From CAVZZG01 sp963779685 (lineage in GTDB: Bacteria; Actinomycetota; Thermoleophilia; Gaiellales; F1-60-MAGs149): 64,000 nt of DNA. Made by a program: the position numbers and the translations under genes. The DNA is taken from contig CAVZZG010000003.1 in the NCBI GenBank assembly GCA_963779685.1, positions 2,108,001 through 2,172,000 of the forward strand. Reading direction: 5' to 3'. The notes beneath the pieces were generated by a model that worked only from the letters and a program-made list of their open reading frames with translations, made no database searches and had not been told where the DNA came from. Shown one piece after another: positions 24,987 through 35,275 of this stretch. Numbering within the stretch: the stretch's first letter is position 1; every line of letters begins with the position of its first letter.

Positions 24987-25909
24987 GCGGCTTGATCGGG
25001 GCCCCTCGGCGAATGGTCGAGCTCGAGATCGACGGCACGGCGGTGAAGGTCTTCGACGGCCAGACCGTGCTCGACGCCTGCGAGAAGGTCGGCGTCGACA
25101 CCCCGACCCTCTGCTACGGGCCGACGCTGCGACCGAAGAACGCCTGCCGGATCTGCGTCGTCGAGCTGGAGGGATCGCGCACGCTCGTGCCGGCGTGCTC
25201 GCGGAAGGCCGAGGCGGGCATGAAGATCCTGACCGACTCGGAGCGGGTGCAGACAAGCCGGCGGCTGGTGATGGAGCTGCTGGGGTCGAGCGTCGACCTC
25301 TCCACCGCCCCGGCGGCACTGGAGTACGCCGACCGCTACGCGGCCGCGCCGGAGCGCTTCGGCCCGCAGGCACCGCCCGACCCCGCCCGCGATCGCAAGC
25401 GGGCCGGCCATCACGAGCTGCCCGACGGCTCGCTGGCGGCCACGGTGTACGGCCCCGTCAAGGTCGACAACGACCTCTACGTGCGCGATTACTCGAAGTG
25501 CATCCTCTGCTACAAGTGCGTCGACGCCTGCGGCGAGCAGCACCAGAACACGTTCGCGATCGGCGTGGCGGGGCGGGGCTTCGACGCGCGCATCTCGACC
25601 GAGTTCGTGGTGGAGCTGCCGGAGTCGGCCTGCGTCTACTGCGGCAACTGCATCGCCGTGTGCCCGACCGGTGCGCTGATGTTCAAGAGCGAGCACGACC
25701 TCCGCACGGCCGGCGAGTGGCGCGAGGACGACCAGGACGTGACCCGGACGGTCTGCCCGTACTGCGGCGTCGGGTGCAACCTCGAGTTGCACGTCCAGGA
25801 CAACTCCATCGTCAAGGTCACGAGCCCCGACGATCACGATGTCACCCACGGCAACCTCTGCGTCAAGGGGCGCTTCGGCGTCCAGCACGTGCAGGACCGC
25901 AGGCGGTGA
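24983..25909 (+). CDS. Detached N-terminal iron-sulfur half of formate dehydrogenase alpha subunit
   Basis: The 308-residue protein contains a plant-type [2Fe-2S] domain (about residues 12-95; LCYGPTLRPKNACRICV), two ferredoxin-type 4Fe-4S motifs (CILCYKCVDACGEQ near 173 and CVYCGNCIAVCP near 217) and a molybdopterin-oxidoreductase Fe4S4 domain (CPYCGVGCNLEL to GNLCVKGRFG). It then stops nine residues later. In usual NAD-linked enzymes the chain continues directly into RLTTPLxR and the catalytic domain, which here begins the gene at 21175. The alpha subunit is therefore split exactly at a domain boundary, with the halves in reversed gene order. The two products should assemble into one active centre. 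The gene overlaps fdhB (ATGA) and fdhD (TGATG). Confidence 0.92.
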
Positions 25910-26751
25910 TGGACGCGGGCTCGCGCAGCGTGCGGGTGACGCGGCTCGACGGGTCGATGGCGCGACCTGCGCGCGACCGGATCGCGATCGAGGAGCCGCT
26001 CGAGATCCGCGCCGCCGGTCCCGGGCAGCAGCCCGTGCAGGTGGCGGTGACGATGCGCACGCCCGGCAGCGACTTCGAGCTCGCGGCGGGCTTCCTCTTC
26101 ACGGAGGGGCTGCTGGCGGGGGCCGACGAGATCGCGGCGATCAAGTACTGCACGGACATCGACCGCGAGGAGCAGGCCTACAACGTCGTCACGGTGCACC
26201 TGCGCCGGGCGTTCGACCCGGGCTCGCTGCAGCGCAACTTCTTCGCCACCTCGAGCTGCGGCGTCTGCGGCAAGGCTTCGATCGACCAGATCACGGTCGC
26301 CTGCCAGCCGGTGCCGCCCGGGCCGACGGTCGCCGGGGCGACCATCGTCGGGCTGCCGGACGTCCTGCGCCGCGGCCAGCGGACGTTCGAGCGCACCGGC
26401 GGTCTCCACGCCACCGGCCTGTTCACGGCCGACGGCGAACTGGTCGAGCTGCGCGAGGACATCGGGCGCCACAACGCGCTCGACAAGCTGATCGGCGCCC
26501 GGCTGACGGCACGGGCGGTGCCGCTTCACGACTCGATCCTGCTCGTCAGCGGCCGCGCCAGCTTCGAGCTGGTGCAGAAGGCGGCCGTCGCCGGAGCGCC
26601 CGTGCTGTGCGCGGTCGGCGCACCGTCGAGCCTCGCAGTCGAGGCAGCCGATCGGCTGGGGGTGACGCTCGTCGGCTTCGTCCGCGACGACCGCCTGAAC
26701 GTCTACACCCATGCCGACCGGGTGCAGATGCCGGCGCGCGCGTCCGCGTGA
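25909..26751 (+). CDS. fdhD: FdhD sulfurtransferase for formate dehydrogenase
   Basis: This 280-residue FdhD/NarQ-family protein transfers sulfur from a cysteine desulfurase to the molybdenum cofactor of formate dehydrogenase and is required for its activity. The redox motif CGVCGKAS is near residue 119, and the typical GGLHATGLF and EDIGRHNALDKLIG blocks are present, as is the C-terminal LVGFVRDDRLNVYT. Its place in the operon directly after the structural genes is the expected context. The start codon shares a base with the preceding stop. Confidence 0.96.
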   Translation: MDAGSRSVRVTRLDGSMARPARDRIAIEEPLEIRAAGPGQQPVQVAVTMRTPGSDFELAAGFLFTEGLLAGADEIAAIKYCTDIDREEQAYNVVTVHLRRAFDPGSLQRNFFATSSCGVCGKASIDQITVACQPVPPGPTVAGATIVGLPDVLRRGQRTFERTGGLHATGLFTADGELVELREDIGRHNALDKLIGARLTARAVPLHDSILLVSGRASFELVQKAAVAGAPVLCAVGAPSSLAVEAADRLGVTLVGFVRDDRLNVYTHADRVQMPARASA

Positions 26752-27881
26752 CGAGCCTGCCCGACGCTCGCCGGCTGTGGGCAGCGGCCTGCGGCGGCGG
26801 CGAGCCGCGCACCATCGAGATGGTTGCGGTGACGGCGGCGCTCGACCGCCGGCTGGCCGAGACGGTGATCGCGCACCGCGCCTCGCCCCCGACGCGGTGC
26901 GCCGCCATGGACGGCATCGCGGTTCGTGCCGCCGATACGGCCGCGGCGCCGCTCATCCTGGCGCCCGGCGCGTTCGAACCGGTCGACACGGGCGCCCCCG
27001 TGGCCGACCGCTGGGATGCCGTCGTGGTGCGCGAGGTGGTGCGTCACCGCGACGACGGCAGCGCCGAGGTGCTGGCGGCCGTCGCCGCCGGCGCCGACCT
27101 GCGTCCCCCGGGCGAGGACATCGCCGAGGGCGCCGTGCTGCTCGAGGCCGGGACCATCATCGGGCCGATCGAGATCGCCGCTGCCGTCGCCGCCGGGCAC
27201 GCGACGCTGCCCGTGACGGCCGCCCCGCGCGTGGCGATCGTCCCGACCGGCGACGAGATCGTCAGCAGCGGCGAGGTGATGGCCGGCTCCTCCGTGGTCG
27301 ACTCGAACACGCCGATGCTCGCTGCGCTGGTCCGCCTCGCCGGATGCGAGCCGGCGTTGCATCCCGTCGTGCCCGACGACCCGGCCCGCATGACGGCCGC
27401 GCTTCGCGACGCGGCAACCGGCTGCCAGCTCGTCCTGATCGTCGCCGGATCGTCCGGCGGCCGCCGCGATCACACGGCGTCGGTCATCCGCGAGGCGGGG
27501 AGCGTCGTCGTCCAGGGCGTCGCGATGCGCCCGGGCCACCCGGTCGTGCTCGGTACGGCCCACGGCATCCCCGCCATCGGCATCCCCGGCTACCCGATCG
27601 CCGCCGCCGCCGCCTTCCACGCCTTCGCCGCGCCGCTCCTGGCCGGGCTCCGCGGCGTTCCGCTCCCGCTCGTGGGCGCGCGCCTGGGCGACCGCATGTC
27701 GGGGCGCGTGCCCACCCGCCTCGTCCCGGTGCGACTGGCCGACGGCATCGCCCACCCGCTGCCCGGCAAGGCGGGCGCGATCCGCGCCGCGCTCGGTGCC
27801 GACGGCATGGTCGAGGTCGCGCCCGGCCACGACCTCGCCGCCGGCGACGAGGTCGTGGTGCAGCTGTTCCGGCACGCGTAG
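26748..27881 (+). CDS. MoeA-like molybdopterin molybdenumtransferase (GSSGGR variant)
   Basis: The 377-residue protein shows the MoeA landmarks AMDGIAVRAADT, VDTGAPV, LRPPGEDIAEGAVLLEAG and VAIVPTGDEI. The molybdopterin-binding loop is IVAGSSGGRRDHT rather than the usual TSGGVSxGDxD of E. coli MoeA, and VAMRPGHPVVLG and GIPGYPIAAAAAF follow. This resembles the GxSxGRxD-type MoeA branch seen in archaea and some anaerobes. It inserts molybdenum (or tungsten, in that branch) into molybdopterin and should mature the formate dehydrogenase. It overlaps fdhD by four bases. The branch assignment is from recalled motifs, not an alignment. Confidence 0.88.
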   Translation: MTSLPDARRLWAAACGGGEPRTIEMVAVTAALDRRLAETVIAHRASPPTRCAAMDGIAVRAADTAAAPLILAPGAFEPVDTGAPVADRWDAVVVREVVRHRDDGSAEVLAAVAAGADLRPPGEDIAEGAVLLEAGTIIGPIEIAAAVAAGHATLPVTAAPRVAIVPTGDEIVSSGEVMAGSSVVDSNTPMLAALVRLAGCEPALHPVVPDDPARMTAALRDAATGCQLVLIVAGSSGGRRDHTASVIREAGSVVVQGVAMRPGHPVVLGTAHGIPAIGIPGYPIAAAAAFHAFAAPLLAGLRGVPLPLVGARLGDRMSGRVPTRLVPVRLADGIAHPLPGKAGAIRAALGADGMVEVAPGHDLAAGDEVVVQLFRHA

Positions 27882-27971
27882 CGCACCGTCTCTACGGCGC
27901 GCCACACGAAATCGGCGACCCAGGCCGCTCCGGCCACCCAGACGGGTTGATCACCGACAAATAAACCTGTC

Positions 27972-28000
27972 TTGACAACTCAATCGTTCGGTGAGACCAT
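27972..28000 (+). promoter_or_regulatory. Predicted promoter of the HTH/SRPBCC pair
   Basis: TTGACA at 27972-27977 and GACCAT at 27995-28000 are separated by 17 bp. The GTG start at 28007 would lie at about the transcription start, implying a leaderless message. AT-rich DNA (ACAAATAAACC) lies just upstream. Confidence 0.5.
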
Positions 28001-28006
28001 TCGCCC

Positions 28007-28633
<627 letters not shown>

Positions 28634-28634
28634 C

Positions 28635-29360
28635 ATGGGCAAGAGGTTCGAGATCAGCCGCGAGGTCGAGTTGCCCGGCGCGCCCGAGGCAGTCTTCCAG
28701 GCCGTCGCGACCGGCGAGGGGAACGCCTCGTGGCTGTTCCCCGCCGAGATCGCGCCCGGCGTGGGCGCCGAGACGTCCGGCGGCGGCAAGGTGATGGCCT
28801 GGGACCCGCCACGCCACTTCTCGGTGCGCGTGGACGGCCCGGACGGCTGGTTCAACCAGCTCGAGTTCCGGATCGAGGCGCACGGGAGCGGCGCGATCCT
28901 GCGCTACGTCCACAGCGGCGTCATGGAGGAGGCGAACTGGGACGACCAGCACGATGCGGCCGGCAGCCACACCGACTTCTACCTGCACACGCTCGGCCAG
29001 TACCTCGCGCACTTCAGCCCGCGCACCGCGACGTACGTCGGCGGCGGCCCTGGCGGCCTGATGGGCCCGCCGGCCTCGATGGCGCCGGACGCGTTCACCA
29101 GGCTCCAGCGCGCTCTCGGCGTGCCCGAGAACGCGACCACCGGCGACCATGTCCGGCTCGCCCACGACGACGTCGACGGCATCATCGACTACCGCACCGA
29201 GCACTTCCTCGGCGTCCGCACGGACGAGGCGCTCTACCGCTTCTTCGGCCGTAACGCGTTCGGCGGCCCCGTCGGCATGAGCATCCACCACTTCGGTCAG
29301 GGCATCGACGCCGACACCGCCGGCGCCTCCTGGACGGCCTGGCTGGAGTCGATCTACTAG
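28635..29360 (+). CDS. SRPBCC (AHSA1/START-like) domain protein
   Basis: This 241-residue protein has an N-terminal SRPBCC fold (about residues 1-140; ISREVELPGAPEAVFQAVAT, GGKVMAWDPPRHFSVR) and a second region (about 145-241) of similar length. Such proteins bind hydrophobic ligands and are commonly encoded directly after ArsR-type regulators, as here (one-base gap). The ligand and role are unknown. An ATG with GAGGAG eight bases before it supports the start. Confidence 0.88.
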   Translation: MGKRFEISREVELPGAPEAVFQAVATGEGNASWLFPAEIAPGVGAETSGGGKVMAWDPPRHFSVRVDGPDGWFNQLEFRIEAHGSGAILRYVHSGVMEEANWDDQHDAAGSHTDFYLHTLGQYLAHFSPRTATYVGGGPGGLMGPPASMAPDAFTRLQRALGVPENATTGDHVRLAHDDVDGIIDYRTEHFLGVRTDEALYRFFGRNAFGGPVGMSIHHFGQGIDADTAGASWTAWLESIY

Positions 29361-29371
29361 ACTCACGCGCC

Positions 29372-30643
29372 TTGACGGCCGATCGCCTTCAGCTGGACGA
29401 TGAGGAGCGCGAACTCCTCGCCGGCGAACACGGGCCGGGACAGGCGCTCGCGATGCGCATCGTCGTCGCCGTGGCACGGGCCATGGACGCCCCGCGGCTG
29501 ATCCCGATCACGGGCGCGCACATCGATGCCTGCGTCTACTACGGCCAGGCCGGGCTGGACTTCGGCGAGCGCATGGTCGAGCTGGGAGCGCACGTGCGGG
29601 TGCCGACGACCCTCAACATCGGGCTCGTCGACCTGCTGCACCCGGAGCTCATGCACCTCCCGCCGGAGGTCGAGGGGCCGGCGCGTCGCCAGATGGAGGC
29701 TTACGTGACGCTCGGCGGCCGCGCGACCTTCACCTGCGCGCCCTACCAGCTGGCCGACCAGCGGCCCGGAGTGGGCGAGCAGGTGGCGTGGGCGGAATCG
29801 AACGCGATCGTGTTCGTCAACAGCGTGCTCGGCGCGCGCACCAATCGCTACGGCGACTTCATCGACATCTCGGCCGCGATCACCGGACGCGTGCCGGACG
29901 CCGGGCTGCACCGCACGGAGGCTCGCCGAGGCCAGTGCGTGCTCGACCTGCGAGGCTTGCCGCCTCGGCTGCTGGCGAGCGACCTGCTCCCACCGCTGAT
30001 CGGGCTGGTCGCCGGCAGCGAGGCCGACGACGAGATCCCGGTGCTGCTCGGCCTGCCGCCGGACACCGACGAGGACCGCCTCAAGCAGATCGGCGCCGCC
30101 GCAGCGTCGAGCGGCTCGGTCGCACTCTTCCACGCGGTCGGCATCACCCCGGAGGCGCCGACGCTCGAGGCAGCGCTGCAGGGCGGGGAGCCAACCCGGA
30201 CCGTCGTGGTCGATGCGGAACGTCTGCGAGCGACCCGCGACCGGCTCGGCAGCGCCGGGGCCGGCGCGCCGCTGGACGCCGTCTGCGTCGGGACGCCGCA
30301 CGCCTCGGTGGCGGAGCTTCGCCGGATCGCGGTGGCGCTCGACGGCGAGCAGGTACGCGTGCCCCTGTACGTCAACACGGGCCGGGGCGTGCTGGCCATC
30401 GCCGAGGCTCAGGGCACCGCCGCCGAGCTGCGCGCCGGTGGAGTACGGATCGTCACCGACACCTGCACGTACGTCACCCCGATCGTGCGCGACGTGCGCG
30501 GACTGGTGATGACGTCGAGCGCGAAGTGGGCCTACTACGCACCCGGCAACGTCGGGGTCGCGGTGGCGTTCGGGACGCTCGAGGAGTGCGTCCGCTCGGC
30601 GGTCAAGGGGGAGGTGTGGCGCGATGACCTCGTCTGGGACTGA
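29372..30643 (+). CDS. Aconitase X catalytic (large) subunit
   Basis: The 423-residue protein matches the aconitase-X large subunit: LDDEERELLAGEHG, LIPITGAHIDACVYYG, VPTTLNIGLVDLL, and the iron-sulfur-site region TFTCAPYQ with DTCTYV and SSAKWAYYAPGN. AcnX enzymes are dehydratases; known examples are cis-3-hydroxy-L-proline dehydratase in bacteria and mevalonate-5-phosphate dehydratase in archaea. A TTG start at 29372 is needed to include the conserved N-terminus. It overlaps the small subunit by 20 bases. The later ornithine-cyclodeaminase-family gene in the same region favours 3-hydroxyproline as substrate. Confidence 0.9.
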   Translation: MTADRLQLDDEERELLAGEHGPGQALAMRIVVAVARAMDAPRLIPITGAHIDACVYYGQAGLDFGERMVELGAHVRVPTTLNIGLVDLLHPELMHLPPEVEGPARRQMEAYVTLGGRATFTCAPYQLADQRPGVGEQVAWAESNAIVFVNSVLGARTNRYGDFIDISAAITGRVPDAGLHRTEARRGQCVLDLRGLPPRLLASDLLPPLIGLVAGSEADDEIPVLLGLPPDTDEDRLKQIGAAAASSGSVALFHAVGITPEAPTLEAALQGGEPTRTVVVDAERLRATRDRLGSAGAGAPLDAVCVGTPHASVAELRRIAVALDGEQVRVPLYVNTGRGVLAIAEAQGTAAELRAGGVRIVTDTCTYVTPIVRDVRGLVMTSSAKWAYYAPGNVGVAVAFGTLEECVRSAVKGEVWRDDLVWD

Positions 30644-31073
30644 GATCGCGCGCGGCAGGACGCTGCACCCGGGCTCGGGGAGCGGTCCCGCGATGGCCAT
30701 CGAGCCGCTGTCGTTCTGGGGCGGGCTCTCGTGGGAGGACGGCCGCATCATCGACGTCCACCACCCCGATCACGGACGCCTGATCGGCGGGGTCGTGCTC
30801 GTCATGAGCGGCGGACGCGGCTCGAGTTCGGCATCGGTCGTGCTGGCCGAGTCCGTGCGGCGCGGCACCGGACCGGTCGCCGTCGTCGTCCGCACGACCG
30901 ATCTGATCCTGCTGGTGGGCGCGCTGGCGGCGGCGGAGCTGTACGGCCTTCGCTGCCCGGTGGTCGAACTCGACCGCGAAGCCTTCGACCGCGTGGCCGC
31001 GCTGGACGGCCGCGAGCTGGTGGTGGAAGCCGGCGACGAGACGGCCACCGTGTCGCTCGCCGCGGACGGTTAG
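30624..31073 (+). CDS. Aconitase X swivelling (small) subunit
   Basis: The 149-residue protein is the DUF126/AcnX swivel domain. It shows GRTLHPGSGSGPAM, LSFWGGLSWEDGRI and the Ser-rich loop MSGGRGSSSASVVLAE, whose serine is expected to contact substrate carboxylate. It completes the heterodimeric dehydratase with the overlapping upstream gene. Confidence 0.92.
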   Translation: MTSSGTEIARGRTLHPGSGSGPAMAIEPLSFWGGLSWEDGRIIDVHHPDHGRLIGGVVLVMSGGRGSSSASVVLAESVRRGTGPVAVVVRTTDLILLVGALAAAELYGLRCPVVELDREAFDRVAALDGRELVVEAGDETATVSLAADG

Positions 31074-31087
31074 GCGACAATGGGCCC

Positions 31088-32185
31088 ATGGCCCGAGAAG
31101 TCCACTTCACGCTACCCGGCCGCGACTACCGAGATCCCGAGGTGTTCGAGGCCGAGCGCGAGCAGATCTTCCACCGCGTGTGGGTGTACGTCGGACGCGA
31201 GGAGCAGGTGGCCGACGCCGGCGCCTGCATGGTCCTCGACGTCACCGGCGAGAGCGTGATCGTCGTCCGCGGCAAGGACGGGACGCTGCACGCCCACTAC
31301 AACGTCTGCCGCCATCGCGGCGCCCGGCTGTGCGACCCCGGGCTCCACCAGCTGAAGGGCGCCATCAAGTGCCCGTATCACGCCTGGAGCTACGGCCACG
31401 ATGGCCAGCTGATCGGCACGCCGAACGTCGCCGCCGATGAGGTCGACCGCGAGCAGTTGTCGCTCTGGCCGGTGGCGGTCGACACCTGGGAGGGCTTCGT
31501 CTTCGTGAGCCTCGGTGACGATCCGGAGCCTCTCGCCGACTGGCTCGCGCGGCAGATCGACCCGCCGTTCCGGCTCGCGAAGTACGGCCTCGGCGCGCTC
31601 CGCCTGGGGCACCGGACGGTGTCCGAGGTGGCCGCGAACTGGAAGGTGCTGATCGAGAACTACAACGAGTGTCTTCACTGCCCGACCGTGCACCCCGAGC
31701 TGGTGCGGCTCATCCCGGTGTACCGCAGCGGCAGCGTGGTGGACGCGGCCCGCGACGACGGCGGGGTCGGACTCGCCGACGGGTCGACCAGCTTCAGCCA
31801 CACGGGCCGGACGGCGCTACCGCTGCTGCCGGGCATGGACGACCACGATGCCAGCTCGTACTTCGGATGCGTGGTGTTCCCGAACATGTTCATCGACATC
31901 ACCGGCACCAGCGCGATCTCGACCGTGCTCGTCCCCACCGGCCCGGCGCACACGACGGTGATCACGGAGTACCTCTTCCCGGCCGACGCCGTCGCCGCCC
32001 CGGACTTCGACCCGAGCGAGATCGTCGACTTCACCGAGCTGGTCGCGGCCCAGGACTACGACGTCTGCGTCCGCGTCCAGGAGGGCGTCTCCTCGAGGGC
32101 CTTCACCCACGGCGTCTACGCGCAGAAGGACGATCTCCTGCACGACTTCAACGTCCGCTACCTCGAGGAGCGGGGCCCCGTCTGA
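31088..32185 (+). CDS. Rieske non-heme iron oxygenase, alpha subunit (CMO/stachydrine-demethylase-like)
   Basis: The 365-residue protein has the Rieske motif CRHRGARLCDPG ... CPYHAWSY (about residues 77-103) and the mononuclear iron site NYNECLHCPTVH (about 190-205). Length and motif spacing match choline-monooxygenase-like and betaine-demethylating oxygenases rather than large aromatic dioxygenases. No beta subunit or reductase is adjacent. The ATG at 31088 lies 15 bp after the AcnX stop. Context with AcnX, a StcD-like flavoenzyme and an OCD-family gene suggests oxidative N-demethylation of a proline betaine. The substrate is an inference. Confidence 0.9.
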   Translation: MAREVHFTLPGRDYRDPEVFEAEREQIFHRVWVYVGREEQVADAGACMVLDVTGESVIVVRGKDGTLHAHYNVCRHRGARLCDPGLHQLKGAIKCPYHAWSYGHDGQLIGTPNVAADEVDREQLSLWPVAVDTWEGFVFVSLGDDPEPLADWLARQIDPPFRLAKYGLGALRLGHRTVSEVAANWKVLIENYNECLHCPTVHPELVRLIPVYRSGSVVDAARDDGGVGLADGSTSFSHTGRTALPLLPGMDDHDASSYFGCVVFPNMFIDITGTSAISTVLVPTGPAHTTVITEYLFPADAVAAPDFDPSEIVDFTELVAAQDYDVCVRVQEGVSSRAFTHGVYAQKDDLLHDFNVRYLEERGPV

Positions 32186-32199
32186 CGGCCGGCACCGGC

Positions 32200-32994
32200 C
32201 TACCGGGCTGCCCGGCAGGCGTCGGCGTGGAAGTCGCGGTACAGCTGCACGAGGGCGTCGGCGTCGGCTCCGGCCATGGCGGCGGCGGCCTCGAGGGTGA
32301 TGTCCGGATCGGCTGCGACGGCGGCGAAGTAGGCGAGGTTCTGGCGGAGCAAGCCGGCGTCGTGGATGCCTCCGTGGCAGGGCAGGACGAGCTCGGGGTC
32401 GAGCGCGACGAGGCGCTCGAGCGAGGCGCGAGCGGCGGCGAGCCCGGCTGCGGACGCAACGTGCGGCCAGGGCCACTCCGCGGCGTCGCCGGCGAGCAGC
32501 ACGCGCAGCTCCGGGATGAAGAGCGAGAGGTGGTCGTCGCTGTGGCCCGGCGTGGGAACGAGCTCGAGGGTGAGGTCGCCGCCGTGCACGGCGGCCGGCC
32601 CGTCCACCAGCACGTCCGGGGCGAGCGCCACGACCTCGTCGAAGCGGCCGGGCATCTCCGCCTGCATGCGGACGAGGGACGCGGCGAACTCGTCGCCCCG
32701 CAGGCGCTCGCCGCAGCGGATGTGGCCGAGGATCAGCTCGCCCGCGAACACCTGGTTGCCCCAGGCATGGTCGTAGTCGGCGTGGGTGTTGACGACGAGC
32801 AGCCGCCGCTGCCCGAGCAGCGGCCGGGTCAGCGCCGCGAGCTGCCGGGCCAGGGCCGGCGTGGAGTGGGTGTCGACGAGCACGAGAAAGCGCTCGGTGA
32901 CCACCGCGTACGTGTCGACCTCGTCGCCGCAGGCGTAGCGCCGGATGCGCGCATCCACCGTCGGCATCGCATGTTCGGCGACGTGTTCGGTCAC
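32200..32994 (-). CDS. MBL-fold (metallo-beta-lactamase superfamily) hydrolase
   Basis: The 264-residue protein has the MBL metal motifs NTHADYDHAWGN (about residue 70), PTPGHSDDH (about 150), LLAGDAAEW (about 170) and PCHGG (about 205). The HxxxDH form THADYDHAWG is standard for hydrolases of thioesters, lactones or beta-lactams. It reads convergently to the Rieske gene with 14 bp between stops. No signal peptide is visible. The substrate is unknown. Confidence 0.88.
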   Translation of the reverse strand: MTEHVAEHAMPTVDARIRRYACGDEVDTYAVVTERFLVLVDTHSTPALARQLAALTRPLLGQRRLLVVNTHADYDHAWGNQVFAGELILGHIRCGERLRGDEFAASLVRMQAEMPGRFDEVVALAPDVLVDGPAAVHGGDLTLELVPTPGHSDDHLSLFIPELRVLLAGDAAEWPWPHVASAAGLAAARASLERLVALDPELVLPCHGGIHDAGLLRQNLAYFAAVAADPDITLEAAAAMAGADADALVQLYRDFHADACRAAR

Positions 32995-33151
32995 TCCGGG
33001 TCCCGGTAGGGCATCACATCACTATGCGGGTCGGCCGCCCGCGGGTCAACGACCGCGCGTGGACCGCGACCATGGTTGCGGCTTCTCCGCAGCCCTTGTC
33101 GGCGCCGGCCCGGATGCCCGGCGGCCGGGGCCGGCGTACCGTCGGATCACG

Positions 33152-33334
33152 ATGGCGTACTGGCACGAGATGGACATGTGGGACTGGGGCTGGATGGCGA
33201 CCATGATCGCGTTCTGGGTCATCCTGCTGGCCTTCGCGTTTCGCGGCGTGATGGCCCTCCTGCACGGGGCCGAGTGGCCGATGGAGCACGCCACCCGCGA
33301 GCACGCGACGCGGCACCCCCGGCTGCATCGGTGA
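33152..33334 (+). CDS. 60-residue single-pass membrane protein
   Basis: The frame has a Trp/Met-rich N-terminus (MAYWHEMDMWDWGWM), one helix (about residues 15-38) and a His/Arg-rich cytoplasmic tail (EHATREHATRHPRLHR). Its stop overlaps the GTG of the following flavoenzyme (GTGA), which supports it being real. No family is recognised, but short proteins of this form are common before oxidoreductase genes in actinobacteria. Confidence 0.55.
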   Translation: MAYWHEMDMWDWGWMATMIAFWVILLAFAFRGVMALLHGAEWPMEHATREHATRHPRLHR

Positions 33335-35275
33335 GCTTCCCGCTCCTCTTCTCGCCGCTCGCCGTCGGACGGACATCGATCGCGAACCGGATCGTCTCGG
33401 CGGGTCACGACACGACCATCCCCACCGACGGAACCGTCAACGACGCGCTCGTCGCCTACCACGAGGCCCGGGCCGCCGGCGGGGTCGGGCTGATCATCGT
33501 GCAGGTGGCCGGGGTGCACGAGAGCGCCCGGTACACCTCGCACCTGCTGATGGCCACCGACGACGCCTGCATCCCCGGCTATCGACGGCTCGCCCTGGCC
33601 TGTCACGCTCACGGCACCGCCGTGTTCGGGCAGCTCTTCCACCCCGGCCGCGAGATCATGGAGTCGCAGGACGGACACGCGCCGGTGGCGTACTCGGCGA
33701 GCGCGGTGCCAACCGAGCGCTTCGGGGTCACGCCCCGCGCGCTGACGCCGGACATGATCGACGAGATCGTGGCCGGTTACGGCGCCGCTGCCCGGCGCCT
33801 GGTGGAGGCGGGCCTCGATGGCGTGGAGGTCGTCGCCAGCCACGGCTACCTCCCGTCCCAGTTCCTCAACCCGCGCGTGAACCGGCGGGTGGACGCGTAC
33901 GGGGCGTACACGGGCCGGTTCCTGCGCGAGGTGCTCGCCGCCGTGCGCGCGGCGGCGGGCGATGCCGTCGTGGGCCTGCGGATCTCCGCGGACGAGATGA
34001 GCAACGACGGACTGCGACCCGACGAGGCGGTGGCCGCCTGCGCGGAGGTCGCGGACGCGGGCCTCGTCGACTACGTGAACGTCGCCGCGGGCTCGTCGTC
34101 GACGCTTGCGGGCTCCGTCCACATCGTGCCGCCCATGTCGGTCTCCAACGCCTACACCGCGCCCCTCGCTGCGCGGATCCGCGGCGTCGTGCCAGTGCCG
34201 GTGATCGTGGGCGGGCGCATCAACGAGGCCGGACAGGCGGAACGCGTCCTGGCAGCCGGTCAGGCCGACGCCTGCGCCATGACCCGCGCGCTGATCTGCG
34301 ACCCCGAGCTGCCGCGGAAGGTGATGACCGGGCGGCTCGACGACGTGCGCGCGTGCGTCGCCTGCAACCAGGCGTGCATCGGCCACTTCCACGCCGGCTA
34401 CCCGATCTCGTGCGTGCAGCACCCGGAGACGGGCCGCGAACTGGTCTACGGCCGGCTCAAGGACGCCGACCCCGTACGGCGGGTGATGGTCGCCGGCGGC
34501 GGCCCCGCCGGATTGAAGGCTGCAGCGGTCGCCGCCGAGCGCGGGCACACCGTGACCCTGTACGAGGCGGGGCCGCGGGTGGGCGGGCAGGTGCTGCTGG
34601 CGGAACGCCTCCCGGGACGCGGGGAGTTCGGCGGCATCGCCGGGAACCTCGAGCGCGAGGCTTTGCGGGCCGGAGTCCGGATCGTGACCGACCGGCGTGT
34701 GGACGTCGAACTGATCGCCGCGGAAGCGCCGGACGTGGTGATCGTCGCGACGGGGGCGCGGCCGCGGGTGCCACCACTCGAGGTGCACGGTGCGCCGGCG
34801 GTGCTGGACGCGTGGGATGTTCCTGCGGGGCGCCGAGCTGCCGTCGGGTCACCTCCTGATCGCCGACTGGCGCTGCGACTGGGTCGGGCCCGGTATCGCG
34901 GAACTGGCAGCCGCGAGCGGTCGTCGCGTGACGCTCGCGGTCAACGGCTACATGCCCGGCCAGCGGCTGCAGCAGTACGTCCGCGACAGCTGGCTGGCGG
35001 CGCTCCACCGCCTTCACGTGACCGTGCTGCCGACCACCCGGCTGTTCGGGGTGGACGAGAGCACCGTCTACCTGCAGCACACGCCCAGCGGCGAGGCCAT
35101 CCTGGTCGAGGACGTGAACGGCCTCATCCTGGCGCAGGGCCACGAGTCGGTCGATGACCTGTCCGCCGAGCTGGGCGGCTGCAGCGCCGAGGTGCTGATG
35201 ATCGGCGACTGCCTCGCGCCCCGGACCGTCGAGGAAGCCGTCCTCGAGGGTCTTCAGGTGGCGGCGGCTATCTGA
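33331..35275 (+). pseudogene. NADH:flavin oxidoreductase (OYE/TMADH/StcD-like), one frameshift
   Basis: The gene encodes an old-yellow-enzyme barrel (about residues 1-350; GQLFHPGREIM, SQFLNPRVNRR), a 4Fe-4S cluster motif (CVACNQACIGHFHAGYPISCV) and a C-terminal nucleotide-binding part (VMVAGGGPAGLKAAAVA). At about 34818-34822 one extra T breaks the frame. Homology moves from the first frame (APAVLDAWDV) to the next (LRGAELPSGHLLIADW), which runs to 35275. The intact product would be about 648 residues, like trimethylamine-dehydrogenase-type or N-methylproline-demethylating enzymes. The reading frames on both sides show no decay, so an assembly error or very recent mutation is likely. Confidence 0.85.

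Noticed and set aside
31088..32185. Large aromatic-ring dioxygenase (biphenyl/toluene type)
   Set aside because: The 365-residue length is short, no beta subunit gene is adjacent, and motif context fits demethylase or choline-monooxygenase-like enzymes better.
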